Assembly (NCBI GenBank): GCA_032716605.1
Contig: CM064580.1
Location: 31,508,728-31,572,727 of the forward strand
Source of the DNA: Paralithodes platypus
Lineage: Eukaryota > Arthropoda > Malacostraca > Decapoda > Lithodidae
Direction of reading: 5' to 3'
DNA length: 64,000 nt
Shown here piece after piece: positions 33,274-45,912 of the stretch. The notes below the pieces were generated by a model. It saw nothing but the letters and a program-made list of their open reading frames with translations, was not told the DNA's origin and did not search any database. The translations under genes and the position numbers were made by a program. The stretch's first letter is position 1; every line of letters begins with the position of its first letter.

Positions 33274-33899
33274 TTTACACAATCAGTTCCCATCTGTAGT
33301 AGCCTTGTACTGTATTCATCACTCTACAAACCTAAACACATATGAATGAACCTAATGTACTGTAGTATTTATGACCTGTTTACACTATCAGTTCCCATCT
33401 GTAGTAGCGTTGTACTGTATTCATCACTCTACAAACCTAAACACATATGAATGAACCTAATGTACTGTAGTATTTATGACCTGTTTACACTATCAGTTCC
33501 CATCTGTAGTAGCCTTGTACTGTATTCATCACTCTACAAACCTAAACACATATGAATGAACCTAATGTACTGTAGTATTTATGACCTGTTTACACTATCA
33601 GTTCCCATCTGTAGTAGCCTTGTACTGTATTCATCACTCTACAAACCTAAACACATATGAATGAACCTAATGTACTGTAGTATTTATGACCTGTTTACAC
33701 TATCAGTTCCCATCTGTAGTAGCCTTGTACTGTATTCATCAGTCTACAAACCTAAACACATATGAATGAACCTAATGTACTGTAGTATTTATGACCTGTT
33801 TACACTCTCAGTTCCCATCTGTAGTAGCCTTGTACTGTATTCATCACTCTACAAACCTAAACACATATGAATGAACCTAATGTATTGTAGTATTTATGA
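33274..33899. repeat. 105 bp satellite, block 2 (~6 monomers)
   Basis: Same 105 bp family between LINE copies 1 and 2. The last monomer carries the CTCTCAG and ATGTATTGTAG variants also found before LINE copy 3. Confidence 0.98.
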
Positions 33900-34005
33900 T
33901 TTTTTTTTTTTTTTTTTTTTTTTTCTATGTGATTGAGGGAGGCAAAAGGCATTACTGCCTATAGCGAGTGCCTCCCCCATAGTTGAAAGAGTGATAGGGC
34001 CAAAA

Positions 34006-36080
34006 TCAAGGGACGTTCGAGCCAAAATGCCTGGACACACGGAGTTTGAAGCAATTTAAGTCATAGGAAGAGGGAAAGACTGATTCTGGGAGAGAGTTCC
34101 AGAGCTCAGCTGTTGAGTAGAAGAAAGTTTGAGAGTAATGTTTCACTCTTGGGTTGGAGAGTTGCACAGAGTTGGGGTGGGATTGAGTTGCAAGATGGGT
34201 TCCACATGCCCTACGTCCCAGAGCACTGGGATAGCTCTGAGGAACACTGATTATTATAGTAGCGATAGAATAGCGAGAGAGATGCAACATTGCGGCGGAG
34301 AGAGAGAGATTGCAGAGAGTTGGTGAGTGGACGGGAGTTAATGATACGAAAGGCCTTCCTTTCAACTTTGTCTAGGAGAGCGGTGTGAGAGGAACCTCCC
34401 CACACATGTGAACAATACTCAATACAAGGGCGCACTATGCCCATGTACAGAGCAAGAAGCTGTGCTGGGGAAAAGAACCCCCTAAGACGGTTGAGCACAC
34501 CCAGCTTTTGGGAGGCTGCCTTAGCAAGAATGGTAATATGGTCCTTCCAAATGAGAGCAGAAGAAAAAGAGACACCAAGAATATTGAGAGAAGATGAAGG
34601 GTTGATTTTTGTATTGTTGAAGAATAAGGGATAGTCCGCTGGGAGATCCTGACGGGTAGATAGATGGAGAAATAGGGTTTTGGAGGCATTAAAGTTAACA
34701 AGGTTTTCTCTGCCCCAATTGGAAATAGTATTTAGATCAGAATTTAATAGTTCTATGGCTTCATTACGTTTGTCGTTGAGGAATTGCTGGCTGGGGCGTT
34801 CTGAAAAACTAATGGAGTAGTGTAAGGTTGAGTCGTCTGCGTATGAATGGATGGAAATTAATGTACAGTTAAGGAGATCATTTATAAAAATTAGAAAGAG
34901 AATAGGAGATAGGACAGAGCCCTGAGGAACACCGGAGTTTATAGGGTGAGGAAGTGAACAATGGCCGTCCACAACCGCGGCTATGGAACGGCCGGAAAGG
35001 AAATTAGAGACAAAGGCACAGATGGAGGGATAGAAACCGAAGGAGGGTAGTTTAGAAATTAAAGATTTATGCCAGACTCTATCGAAGGCTTTCGATATGT
35101 CTAGTGCAATAGAAAAAGTCTCACCGAAGTCCCGAAAGGAGGATGACCAAGTGTTAGTAAGATATGAAAGAAGATCACCAGTAGAGCGACCCTTAAGGAA
35201 GCCATACTGGCGATCTGAGAGCAGATTATGAGAAGAGAAATGCTTAAGAAATTTGGAAGCAAGAATAGTTTCAAAAACTTTAGAAAGACAAGAGATGAGA
35301 GCAATTGGACGATAGTTGGAGGGTTGAGAGCGGTCACCCTTCTTTGGGACAGGTTGAATGTGAGCAAACTTCCAGCATGAAGGGAAGACGTTAGAGGATA
35401 GACAGAGACGAAAGAGTTTGCCTAGGCAGGGAGTCAGCACGGAAGCACAGTTTTTTGAGAACAACAGGAGGAACACCGTCCGAACCGTACGCCTTATTAG
35501 TGTTAAGCCCAGAGAGGGTAGAAAGTACATCTTTAGAAGAGATTAGGATATTAGGCATAAGTAGAGAGAGGAGGGCGGAGAGGGAGGAATAGTATCCGAA
35601 TCATCCAAGGTGGAGTTTCTAGCAAAAGTTTGAGCGAAGAGTTTAGCTTTGTCAGAGGAAGAAGTGATGGTAGTGCCATCAGAGTGGGAAAGGGGAGGGA
35701 AAGACGAGGAAGAGAAATTGTTGGAGAGGTTTTTGGCTAGATGCCAGAAAGCTTGGGAAGAGCTAGAGTTGGATAGTTCAGTGCAATTATTATTGATGAA
35801 AGAGTGTTTAGCAAGTCGAAGAACAGATTTGGCTTGATTCCGGGCAGAAACATAAGAAGAATGAGAGTCTTGAGTTTTAAGGCGTCGGTACCGTTTGAAT
35901 GCTTCCTCCTTATTGCGGACAGCAGTAGAACAGGCGTGAGTAAACCAAGATTTTTTAGCATTAGTCTGAGAGAAAGAGAATGGAATGTATGCTTCCATGC
36001 CCGATAGGATTACCTCGGTAATGCGTTCAGCACTCTCCGAGGGTCCCCGGCCACGGAAGCAGAAATAATTCCATGGAAAA
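34006..36080 (-). pseudogene. LINE copy 2 reverse transcriptase
   Basis: Split into frames 36115-35543 (N-terminal), 35530-34211 (RT core with Tyr-Ala-Asp-Asp) and 34365-34006 (C-terminal domain). The break near 35540 is a one-base-type indel with local substitutions; copy 1 is open there. The RT core is otherwise nearly identical to copy 1. Confidence 0.9.
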
Positions 36081-36504
36081 TCAAAGAAGTACTGCCTCCC
36101 AGTCGGCAGCGCCAAAGTGCCACAAGCGCCGCCGGCTAGGAGGATCGGGTGGCCGTACTGGAGAGATAGGACAGGTGACAGAGATAAGTTTATGGTCGCA
36201 GGAGCCCAGAGGAGAGAAAAGATCGACAGTATAAGAAGAAGGGTTAGAAGTTAGAAACAAGTCAAGAATGTTGGGCCGATCTCCGATGCGATCCGGGATA
36301 CGGGTGGGTTGCTGAACTAACTGCTCTATGTCATTTATGATAGAGAAGACGTAGGCTTGTTCACCAGGTGGATCAGTAGTGTGAGAGGAGAGCCATTGGT
36401 GGTGGTGAACGTTGAAATCTCCTAAGAAGGAGATTTCTGAGAAAGGAGAAATGGATAGAATGTGTTCCACTGTAGAGTTTAGATAGTCAAAGAATTTGGG
36501 AAAG
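36081..36504 (-). pseudogene. LINE copy 2 endonuclease, C-terminal part
   Basis: Same fragment as in copy 1, with Gly-Asp-Phe-Asn and Asp-His-Lys-Leu-Ile-Ser-Val. It shares the 8 bp deletion at its end that throws it out of frame with RT. Confidence 0.9.
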
Positions 36505-37550
36505 TTTACACTATCAGTTCCCATCTGTAGTAGCCTTGTACTGTATTCATCACTCTACAAACCTAAACACATATGAATGAACCTAATGTACTGTAGTATT
36601 TATGACCTGTTTACACTATCAGTTCCCATCTGTAGTAGCCTTGTACTGTATTCATCACTCTATAAACCTAAACACATATGAATGAACCTAATGTACTGTA
36701 GTATTTATGACCTGTTTACACTATCAATTCCCATCTGTAGTTGCCCTGTACTGTATTCATCACTCTACAAACCTAAACACATATGAATGAACCTAATGTA
36801 CTGTAGTATTTATGACCTGTTTACACTATCAGTTCCCATCTGTAGTAGCCTTGTACTGTATTCATCACTCTACAAACCTAAACACATATGAATGAATCTA
36901 ATGTACTGTAGTATTTATGACCTGTTTACACTATCAGTTCCCATCTGTAGTAGCCTTGTACTGTATTCATCACTCTACAAACCTAAACACATATGAATGA
37001 ACCTAATGTACTGTAGTATTTATGACCTGTTTACACTATCAGTTCCCATCTGTAGTAGCGTTTTACTGTATTCATCACTCTACAAACCTAAACACATATG
37101 AATGAACCTAATGTACTGTAGTATTTATGACCTGTTTACACTATCAGTTCCCATCTGTAGTAGCCTTGTACTGTATTCATCACTCTACAAACCTAAACAC
37201 ATATGAATGAACCTAATGTACTGTAGTATTTATGACCTGTTTACACTATCAGTTCCCATCTGTAGTAGCCTTGTACTGTATTCATCATTCTACAAACCTA
37301 AACACATATGAATGAACCTAATGTACTGTAGTATTTATGACCTGTTTAAACTATCAGTTCCCATCTGTAGTAGCCTTGTACTGTATTCATCACTCTACAA
37401 ACCTAAACACATATGAATGAACCTAATGTACTGTAGTATTTATGACCTGTTTACACTCTCAGTTCCCATCTGTAGTAGCCTTGTACTGTATTCATCACTC
37501 TACAAACCTAAACACATATGAATGAACCTAATGTATTGTAGTATTTATGA
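36505..37550. repeat. 105 bp satellite, block 3 (~10 monomers)
   Basis: Same family between LINE copies 2 and 3; it ends with the same variant monomer as block 2. Confidence 0.98.
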
Positions 37551-37661
37551 TTTTTTTTTTTTTTTTTTCTTTTTTTTTTTCTATGTGATTGAGGGAGGCA
37601 AAAGGCATTACTGCCTATAGCGAGTGCCTCCCCCATAGTTGAAAGAGTGATAGGGCCAAAA

Positions 37662-39736
37662 TCAAGGGACGTTCGAGCCAAAATGCCTGGACACACGGAG
37701 TTTGAAGCAATTTAAGTCATAGGAAGAGGGAAAGACTGATTCTGGGAGAGAGTTCCAGAGCTCAGCTGTTGAGTAGAAGAAAGTTTGAGAGTAACGTTTC
37801 ACTCTTGGGTTGGAGAGTTGCACAGAGTTTGGGGTGGGATTGAGTTGCAAGATGGGTTCCACATGCCCTACGTCCCAGAGCACTGGGATAGCTCTGAGGA
37901 ACACTGATTATTATAGTAGCGATAGAATAGCGAGAGAGATGCAACATTGCGGCGGAGAGAGAGAGATTGCAGAGAGTTGGTGAGTGGACGGGAGTTAATG
38001 ATACGAAAGGCCTTCCTTTCAACTTTGTCTAGAAGAGCGGTGTGAGAGGAACCTCCCCATACATGTGAACAATACTCAATACAAGGGCGCACTATGCCCC
38101 TGTACAGAGCAAGAAGCTGTGCTGGGGAAAAGAACTCCCTAAGGCGGTTGAGCACACCCAGCTTCTGGGAGGCTGCCTTAGCAAGAATGGTAATATGGTC
38201 CTTCCAAATGAGAGCAGAAGAAAAAGAGACACCAAGAATATTGAGAGAAGATGAAGGGTTGATTTTTGTATTGTTGAAGAATAAGGGATAGTCCGCTGGG
38301 AGATCCTGACGGGTAGATAGATGGAGAAATTGGGTTTTGGAGGCATTAAAGTTAACAAGGTTTTCTCTGCCCCAATTGGAAATAGTATTTAGATCAGAAT
38401 TTAAGAGTTCTATGGCTTCATTACGTTTGTCGTTGAGGAATAGCTGGCTGGGGTGTTCTGAAAAACTAATGGAGTAGTGTAAGTTTGAGTCGTCTGCGTA
38501 TGCATGGATGGGAATTAAGGTACAGTTAAGGAGATAATTTATAAAAATTAGAAAGAGAATAGGAGATAGGACAGAGCCCTGAGGAACACCGGAGTTTATA
38601 GGGTGAGGAAGTGAACAATGGCCGTCCACAACCGCAGCTATGGAACAGCCGGAAAGGAAATTAGAGACAAAGGCACAGATGGAGGGATAGAAACCGAAGG
38701 AGGGTAGTTTAGAAAATAAAGATTTATGCCAGACTCTATCGAAGGCTTTCGATATGTCTAGTGCAATAGAAAAAGACTCACCGAAGTCCCGAAAGGAGGA
38801 TGACCAAGAGTTAGTAAGATATGAAAGAAGATCACCAGTAGAGCGACATTAAGGAAGCCATACTGGCGATCTGAGAGCAGATTATGAGAAGAGAAATGCT
38901 TAAGAAATTTGGAAGCAAGAATAGTTTCAAAAACTTTAGAAAGACAAGAGATGACAGCAATTGGACGATAGTTGGAGGGTTGAGAGCGGTCACCCTTCTT
39001 TGGGACAGGTTGAATGTGAGCAAACTTCCAGCATGAAGGGAAGACGTTAGAGGATAGACAGAGTCGAAAGAGTTTGCCTAGGCAGGGAGTCAGCACGGAA
39101 GCACAGTTTTTGAGAACAACAGGAGGAACATGGTCCGGACCGTACGTCTTATTAGTGATAAGCCCAGAGAGGGTAGAAAGTACATCTTTAGAAGAGATTA
39201 GGATATTAGGCATAAGTAAGAGAGAGGAGGGCGGAGAGGGAGGAATAGCACCGGAATCATCCAAGGTGGAGTTTCTAGCAAAAGTTTGAGCGAAGAGTTT
39301 AGCTTTGTCAGAGGAAGAAGTGATGGTAGTGCCATCAGAGTGGGAAAGGGGAGGGAAAGACGAGGAAGAGAAATTGTTGGAGAGGTTTTTGGCTAGATGC
39401 CAGAAAGCTTGGGAAGAGCTAGAGTTGGATAGTTCAGTGCATTTATTATTGATGAAAGAGTGTTTAGCAAGTCGAAGAACAGATTTGGCTTGATTCCGGG
39501 CAGAAACATAAGAAGAATGAGAGTCTTGAGTTTTAAGGCGTCGGTACCGTTTGAATGCTTCCTCCTTATTGCGGACAGCAGTAGAACAGGCGTGAGTAAA
39601 CCAAGATTTTTTTGCATTAGTCTGAGAGAAAGAGAATGGAATGTATGCTTCCATGCCCGATAGGATTACCTCGGTAATGCGTTCAGCACTCTCCGAGGGT
39701 CCCCGGCCACGGAAGCAGAAATCATTCCATGGAAAA
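37662..39736 (-). pseudogene. LINE copy 3 reverse transcriptase
   Basis: More damaged than the other copies. Frames are 39771-38758 (N-terminal and first RT blocks), 38629-37868 (Tyr-Ala-Asp-Asp part) and 37904-37662 (C-terminal domain). A two-base loss near 38848 and further changes near 38630-38760 break the RT core. Confidence 0.88.
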
Positions 39737-40160
39737 TCAAAGAAGTACTGCCTCCCAGTCGGCAGCGCCAAAGTGCCACAAGCGCCGCCGGCTAGGAGGA
39801 TCGGGTGGCCGTACTGGAGAGATAGGACAGGTGACAGAGATAAGTTTATAGTCGGAGGAGCCCAGAGGAGAGAAAAGATCGACAGTATAAGAAGAAGGGT
39901 TAGAAGTTAGAAACAAGTCAAGAATGTTGGGCCGATCTCCGATGCGATCCGGGATACGGGTGGGTTGCTGAACTAACTGCTCTAGGTCATTTATGATAGA
40001 GAAGACGTAGGCTTGTTCACCAGGTGGATCAGTAGTGTGAGAGGAGAGCCATTGGCGGTGGTGAACGTTGAAATCTCCTAAGATGGAGATTTCTGAGAAA
40101 GGAGAAATGGATAGAATGTGTTCCACTTTAGAGTTTAGATAGTCAAAGAATTTGGTAAAG
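39737..40160 (-). pseudogene. LINE copy 3 endonuclease, C-terminal part
   Basis: Same fragment, with Gly-Asp-Phe-Asn and Ser-Ser-Asp-Tyr-Lys-Leu, where the conserved His is replaced by Tyr. The 8 bp deletion is shared with copies 1 and 2. Confidence 0.9.
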
Positions 40161-43100
40161 TTTACACTATCAGTTCCCATCTGTAGTAGCCTTGTACTGT
40201 ATTCATCACTCTACAAACCTAAACACATAATTATGAATGAACCTAATGTACTGTAGAATTTATGACCTGTTTACACTATCAGTTCCCATCTGTAGTAGCC
40301 TTGTACTGTATTCATCACTCTACAAACCTAAACACATATGAATGAACCTAATGTACTGTAGTATTTATGACCTGTTTACACTATCATTCCCATCTGTAGT
40401 AGCATTGTACTGTATTCATTACTCTACAAACCCAAACACATATGAATGAACCTAATGTACTGTAGTATTTATGACCTGTTTACACTATCAGTTCCCATCT
40501 GTAGTAGCCTTGTACTGTATTCATCACTCTACAAACCAAAACACATATGAAGGAACCTAATGTACTGTAGTATTTATGACCTGTTTACACCATCAGTTCC
40601 CATCTGTAGTAGCCTTGTACTGTATTCATCACTCTACAAACCTAAACACATATGAATGAACCTAATGTACTGTAGTATTTATGACCTGTTTACACAATCA
40701 GTTCCCATCTATAGTAGCCTTGTACTGTATTCATCACTCTACAAACCTAAACACATATGAATGAACCTAATGTACTATAGTATTTATGACCTGTTTACAC
40801 TATCAGTTCCCATATGTAGTAGCCTTGTACTGTATTCATCACTCTACAAACCTAAACACATATGAATGAACCTAATGTACTGTAGTATTTATGACCTATT
40901 TACACTAACAGTTCCCATCTGTAGTACCCTTGTACTGTATTCATCACTCTACAAACCTAAACACATATGAATGAACCTAATGTACTGTAGTATTTATGAC
41001 CTGTTTACACTATCAGTTCCCATCTGTAGTAGCCTTGTACTGTACTCATCACTCTACAAACCTAAACACATATGAATGAACCTAATGTACTGTAGTATTA
41101 ATGACCTGTTTACACTATCAGTTCCCATCTGTAGTAGCCTTGTACTGTATTCATCATTCTACAAACCTAAACACATATGAATGAACCTAATGTACTGTAG
41201 TATTTATGACCTATTTATACAATCAGTTCCCATCTGTAGTAGCTTTGTACTGTATTCATCACTCTACAAACCTAAACACATATGAATGAACCTAATGTAC
41301 TGTAGTATTTATGACCTGTTTACACTATCAGTTCCCATCTGTAGTAGCATTGTACTAATTCATTACTCTACAAACCTAAGCACATATGAATGAACCTAAT
41401 GTACTGTAGTATTTATGACCTGTTTACACTATCAGTTCCCATCTGTAGTAGCCTTGTACTGTATTCATCACTCTACAAACCTAAACACATATGAATGAAC
41501 CTAGTGTACTGTAGTATTTATGACTTGTTTACACTATCAATTCCCATCTGTAGTCGCCTTGTACTGTATTCATCACTCTACAAACCTAAACAAATATGAA
41601 TGAACCTAATGTACTGTAGTATTTATGACCTGTTTACACTATCAGTTCCCATCTGTAGTAACCTTGTACTGTATTCATCACTCTACAAACCTAAACACAT
41701 ATGAATGAACCTAATGTACTGTAGTATTTATGACCTGTTTACACTATCAGTTCCCATCTGTAGTAGCCTTGTACTGTATTCATCACTCTACAAACATAAA
41801 CACATATGAATGAACCTAATGTACTGTAGTATTTATGACCTGTTTACACTATCAGTTCCCATCTGTAGTAGCCTTGTACTTTATTCATCACTCTACAAAG
41901 CTAAACACATATGAATGAACCTAATGTCCTGTAGTATTTATGACCTGTTTACACTATCAGTTCCCATCTGTAGTAGCCTTGTACTGTATTCATCACTCTA
42001 CAAACCTAAACACATATGAATGAACCTAATGTACTGTAGTATTTATGACCTGTTTACGCTATCAGTTCCCATTTGTAGTAGCCTTGTACTGTATTCATCA
42101 CTCTACAAACCTAAACACATATGAATGAACCTAATGTACTGTAGTATTTATGACCTATTTACACTAACAGTTCCCATCTGTAGTACCCTTGTACTGTATT
42201 CATCACTCTACAAACCTAAACACATATGAATGAACCTAATGTACTGTAGTATTTATGACCTGTTTACACTATCAGTTCCCATCTGTAGTAGCCTTGTACT
42301 GTATTCACTCTACAAATCTAAACACATATGAATGAACCTAATGTACTGTAGTATTTATGACCTGTTTACACTATCAGTTCCCATCTGTAGTAGCCTTGTA
42401 CTGTATTCATCACTCTACAAACATAAACACATATGAATGAACCTAATGTACTGTAGTATTTATGACCTGTTTACACTATCAGTTCCCATCTGTAGTAGCC
42501 TTGTACTGTATTCATCACTCTACAAAGCTAAACACATATGAATGAACCTAATGTCCTGTAGTATTTATGACCTGTTTACACTATCAGTTCCCATCTGTAG
42601 TAGCCTTGTACTGTATTCATCACTCTACAAACCTAAACACATATGAATGAACCTAATGTACTGTAGTATTTATGACCTGTTTACACTATCAGTTCCCATT
42701 TGTAGTAGCCTTGTACTGTATTCATCACTCTACAAACCTAAACACATATGAATGAACCTAATGTACTGTAGTATTTATGACCTGTTTACACTATCAGTTC
42801 CCATCTGTAGTAGCCTTGTACTGTATTCATCACTCTACAAACCTAAACACATATGAATGAACCTAATGTACTGTAGTATTTATGACCTGTTTACACTATC
42901 AGTTCCCATTTGTAGTAGCCTTGTACTGTACTCATCACTCTACAAACCTAAACACATATGAATGAACCTAATGTACTGTAGTATTAATGACCTGTTTACA
43001 CTATCAGTTCCCATCTGTAGTAGCCTTGTACTGTTTTCATCATTCTACACACCTAAACACATATGAATGAACCTAATGTACTGTAGTATTTATGACCTAT

Positions 43101-43306
43101 TTACACTATCAGTTCCCATCTGTAGTACCCTTGTACTGTATTCATCACTCTACAAACCTAAACACATATGAATGAACCTAATGTACTGAGTATTTATGAC
43201 CTATTTACACTATCAGTTCCCATCTGTAGTAGCCTTGTACTGTATTCATCACTCTACAAACCTAAACACATATGAATGAACCTAATGTACTGTAGTATAT
43301 ATGACC
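40161..43306. repeat. 105 bp satellite, block 4 (~30 monomers)
   Basis: Same family. It includes a local duplication of about six monomers: the CAAAGCTAAACAC variant at 41898 recurs near 42523. Confidence 0.97.
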
Positions 43307-43406
43307 TTTTTTTTTTTTTTTTTTTCTATATGATTGAGGGAGGCAAAAGGCATTACTGCCTATAGCGAGTGCCTCCCCCATAGTTGAAAGAGTGATAGGG
43401 CCAAAA

Positions 43407-45491
43407 TCAAGGGACGTTCGAGCCAAAATGCCTGGACACACGGAGTTTGAAGCAATTTAAGTCATAGGAAGAGGGAAAGACTGCTTCTGGGAGAGAGTTC
43501 CAGAGCTCAGCTGTTGAGTAGAAGAAAGTTTGAGAGTAACGTTTCACTCTTGGGTTGGAGAGTTGCACAGAGTAGGGGTGGGATTGAGTTGCAAGATGGG
43601 TACCACATGCCCTACGTCCCAGAGCACTGGGATAGCTCTGAGGAACACTGATTATTATAGTAGCGATAGAATAGCGAGAGAGATGCAACATTGCGGCGGA
43701 GAGAGAGAGATTGCAGAGAGTTGGTGAGTGGACGGGAGTTAATGATACGAAAGTCCTTCCTTTCAACTTTGTCTAGGAGAGCGGTGTGAGAGGAACCTCC
43801 CCACACATGTGAACAATACTCAATACAAGGGCGCACTATGCCCCTGTACAGAGCAAGAAGCTGTGCTGGGGAAAAGAACCCCCTAAGGCGGTTGAGCACA
43901 CCCAGCTTCTGGGAGGCTGCCTTAGCAAGATTGGTAATATGGTCCTTCCAAATGAGAGCAGAAGAAAAAGAGACACCAAGAATATTGAGAGAAGATGAAG
44001 GGTTGATTTTTGTATTGTTGAAGAATAAGGGATAGTCCGCTGGGAGATCCTGACGGGTAGATAGATGGAGAAATTGGGTTTTGGAGGCATTAAAGTTAAC
44101 AAGGTTTTCTCTGCCCCAATTGGAAATAGTATTTAGATCAGAATTTAATAGTTCTATGGCTTCATTACGTTTGTCGTTGAGGAATTGCTGGCTGGGGCGT
44201 TCTGAAAAACTAATGGAGTAGTGTAAGGTTGAGTCGTCTGCGTATGAATGGATGGGAATTAAGGTACAGTTAAGGAGATCAGTTATAAAAATTAGAAAGA
44301 GAATAGGAGATAGGACAGAGCCCTGAGGAACACCGGAGTTTATAGGGTGAGGAAGTGAACAATGGCCGTCCACAACCGCAGCTATGGAACGGCCGGAAAG
44401 GAAATTAGAGACAAAGGCACAGATGGAGGGATAGAAACCGAAGGAGGGTAGTTTAGAAATTAAAGATTTATGCCAGACTCTATCGAAGGCTTTAGATATG
44501 TCTAGTGCAATAGAAAAAGTCTCACCGAAGTCCCGAAAGGAGGATGACCAAGAGTTAGTAAGATATGAAAGAAGATCACCAGTAGAGCGACCCTTAAGGA
44601 AGCCATACTGGCGATCTGAGAGCATGTTATGAGAAGAGAAATGCTTAAGAAATTTGGAAGCAAGAATAGTTTCAAAAACTTTAGAAAGACAAGAAATGAG
44701 AGCAATTGGACGATAGTTGGAGGGTTGAGAGCGGTCACCCTTCTTTGGGACAGGTTGAATGTGAGCAAACTTCCAGCATGAAGGGAAGACGTTAGAGGAT
44801 AGACAGAGACGAAAGAGTTTGCCTAGGCAGGGAGTCAGCACGGAAGCACAGTTTTTGTGAACAACAGGAGGAACACCGTCCGGACCGTACGTCTTATTAG
44901 TGTTAAGCCCATAGAGGGTAGAAAGTACATCTTTAGAAGAGATTAGGATATTAGGCATAAGTAAGAGAGAGCGGACGGATAGGGAGGAATAGCACCGGAA
45001 TCATCCAAGGTGGAGTTTCTAGCAAAAGTTTGAGCGAAGAGTTTAGCTTTGTCAGAGGAAGAAGTGATGGTAGTGCCATCAGAGTGGGAAAGGGGAGGGA
45101 AAGACGAGGAAGAGAAATTGTTGGAGAGGTTTTTGGCTAGATGCCAGAAAGCTTGGGAAGAGCTAGAGTTGGATAGTTCAGTGCATTTATTATTGATGAA
45201 AGAGTGTTTAGCAAGTCGAAGAACAGATTTGGCTTGATTCCGGGCAGAAACATAAGAAGAATGAGAGTCTTGAGTTTTAAGGCGTCGGTACCGTTTGAAT
45301 GCTTCCTCCTTATTGCGGACAGCAGTAGAACAGGCGTGAGTAAACCAAGATTTTTTAGCATTAGTCTGAGAGAAAGAGAATGGAATGTATGCTTCCATCC
45401 CCGATAGGATTACCTCGGTAATGCGTTCAGCACTCTCCGAGGGTCCCCTGCCACAGAAGAAGAAATCATTCCATGGAAAATCAAAGAAGTA
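43407..45491 (-). pseudogene. LINE copy 4 reverse transcriptase
   Basis: Frames 45398-44943 (N-terminal), 44958-43612 (448 codons, RT core with Tyr-Ala-Asp-Asp and the Ser-Gly-Val-Pro-Gln-Gly block) and 43766-43407 (C-terminal domain). Substitutions near 44960-44985 and a shift there separate the first two. At the joint with the endonuclease an in-frame stop remains instead of the 8 bp deletion. Confidence 0.9.
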
Positions 45492-45912
45492 CTACCGGAG
45501 AGCCTCCCAGTCGGCAGCGCCAAAGTGCCACAAGCGCCGCCGTCTAGGAGGATCGGGTGGCCGTACTGGAGAGATAGGACAGGTGACAGAGATAAGTTTA
45601 TGGTCGGAGGAGCCCAGAGGAGAGAAAAGATCGACAGTATAAGAAGAAGGGTTAGAAGTTAGAAACAAGTCAAGAATGTTGGGCCGATCTCCGATGCGAT
45701 CCGGGATACGGGTGGGTTGCTGAACTAACTGCTCTAGGTCATTTATGATAGAGAAGACGTAGGCTTGTTCACCAGGTGGATCAGTAATGTGAGAGGAGAG
45801 CCATTGGCGGTGGTGAACGTTGAAATCTCCTAAGATGGAGATTTCTGAGAAAGGAGAAATGGATAGAATGTGTTCCACTGTAGAGTTTAGATAGTCAAAG
45901 AATTTGGGAAAG
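45492..45912 (-). pseudogene. LINE copy 4 endonuclease, C-terminal part
   Basis: Same fragment, with Gly-Asp-Phe-Asn and the more typical [10 protein letters not shown]. It ends at a stop just before the RT N-terminal region, in the same frame. Confidence 0.9.

Larger units (their letters stand above)
33900..36504 (-). mobile_element. LINE copy 2
   Basis: 2605 bp, with the same boundaries as copy 1. The T tract is at 33900-33924 and the 5' end GGGAAAG at 36504. The left satellite junction reads TTTATGATTTT, four bases shorter than at copy 1 and shared with copy 3. Confidence 0.95.
37551..40160 (-). mobile_element. LINE copy 3
   Basis: 2610 bp, with the same boundaries. The T tract 37551-37580 is interrupted by one C; the 5' end is at 40160. 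The left flank matches copy 2, while the right flank (a monomer with the four-base AATT insertion near 40228) matches copies 0 and 4. Confidence 0.95.
43307..45912 (-). mobile_element. LINE copy 4
   Basis: 2606 bp, with the same boundaries. The T tract is at 43307-43325 and the 5' end at 45912. It lacks the 8 bp deletion found in copies 1-3, so it keeps the presumably older state at the endonuclease-RT joint. Confidence 0.95.

Noticed and set aside
31209..45642. Plus-strand frames within the LINE copies
   Set aside because: They are antisense shadows of the RT and endonuclease frames and recur only because the LINE is repeated.
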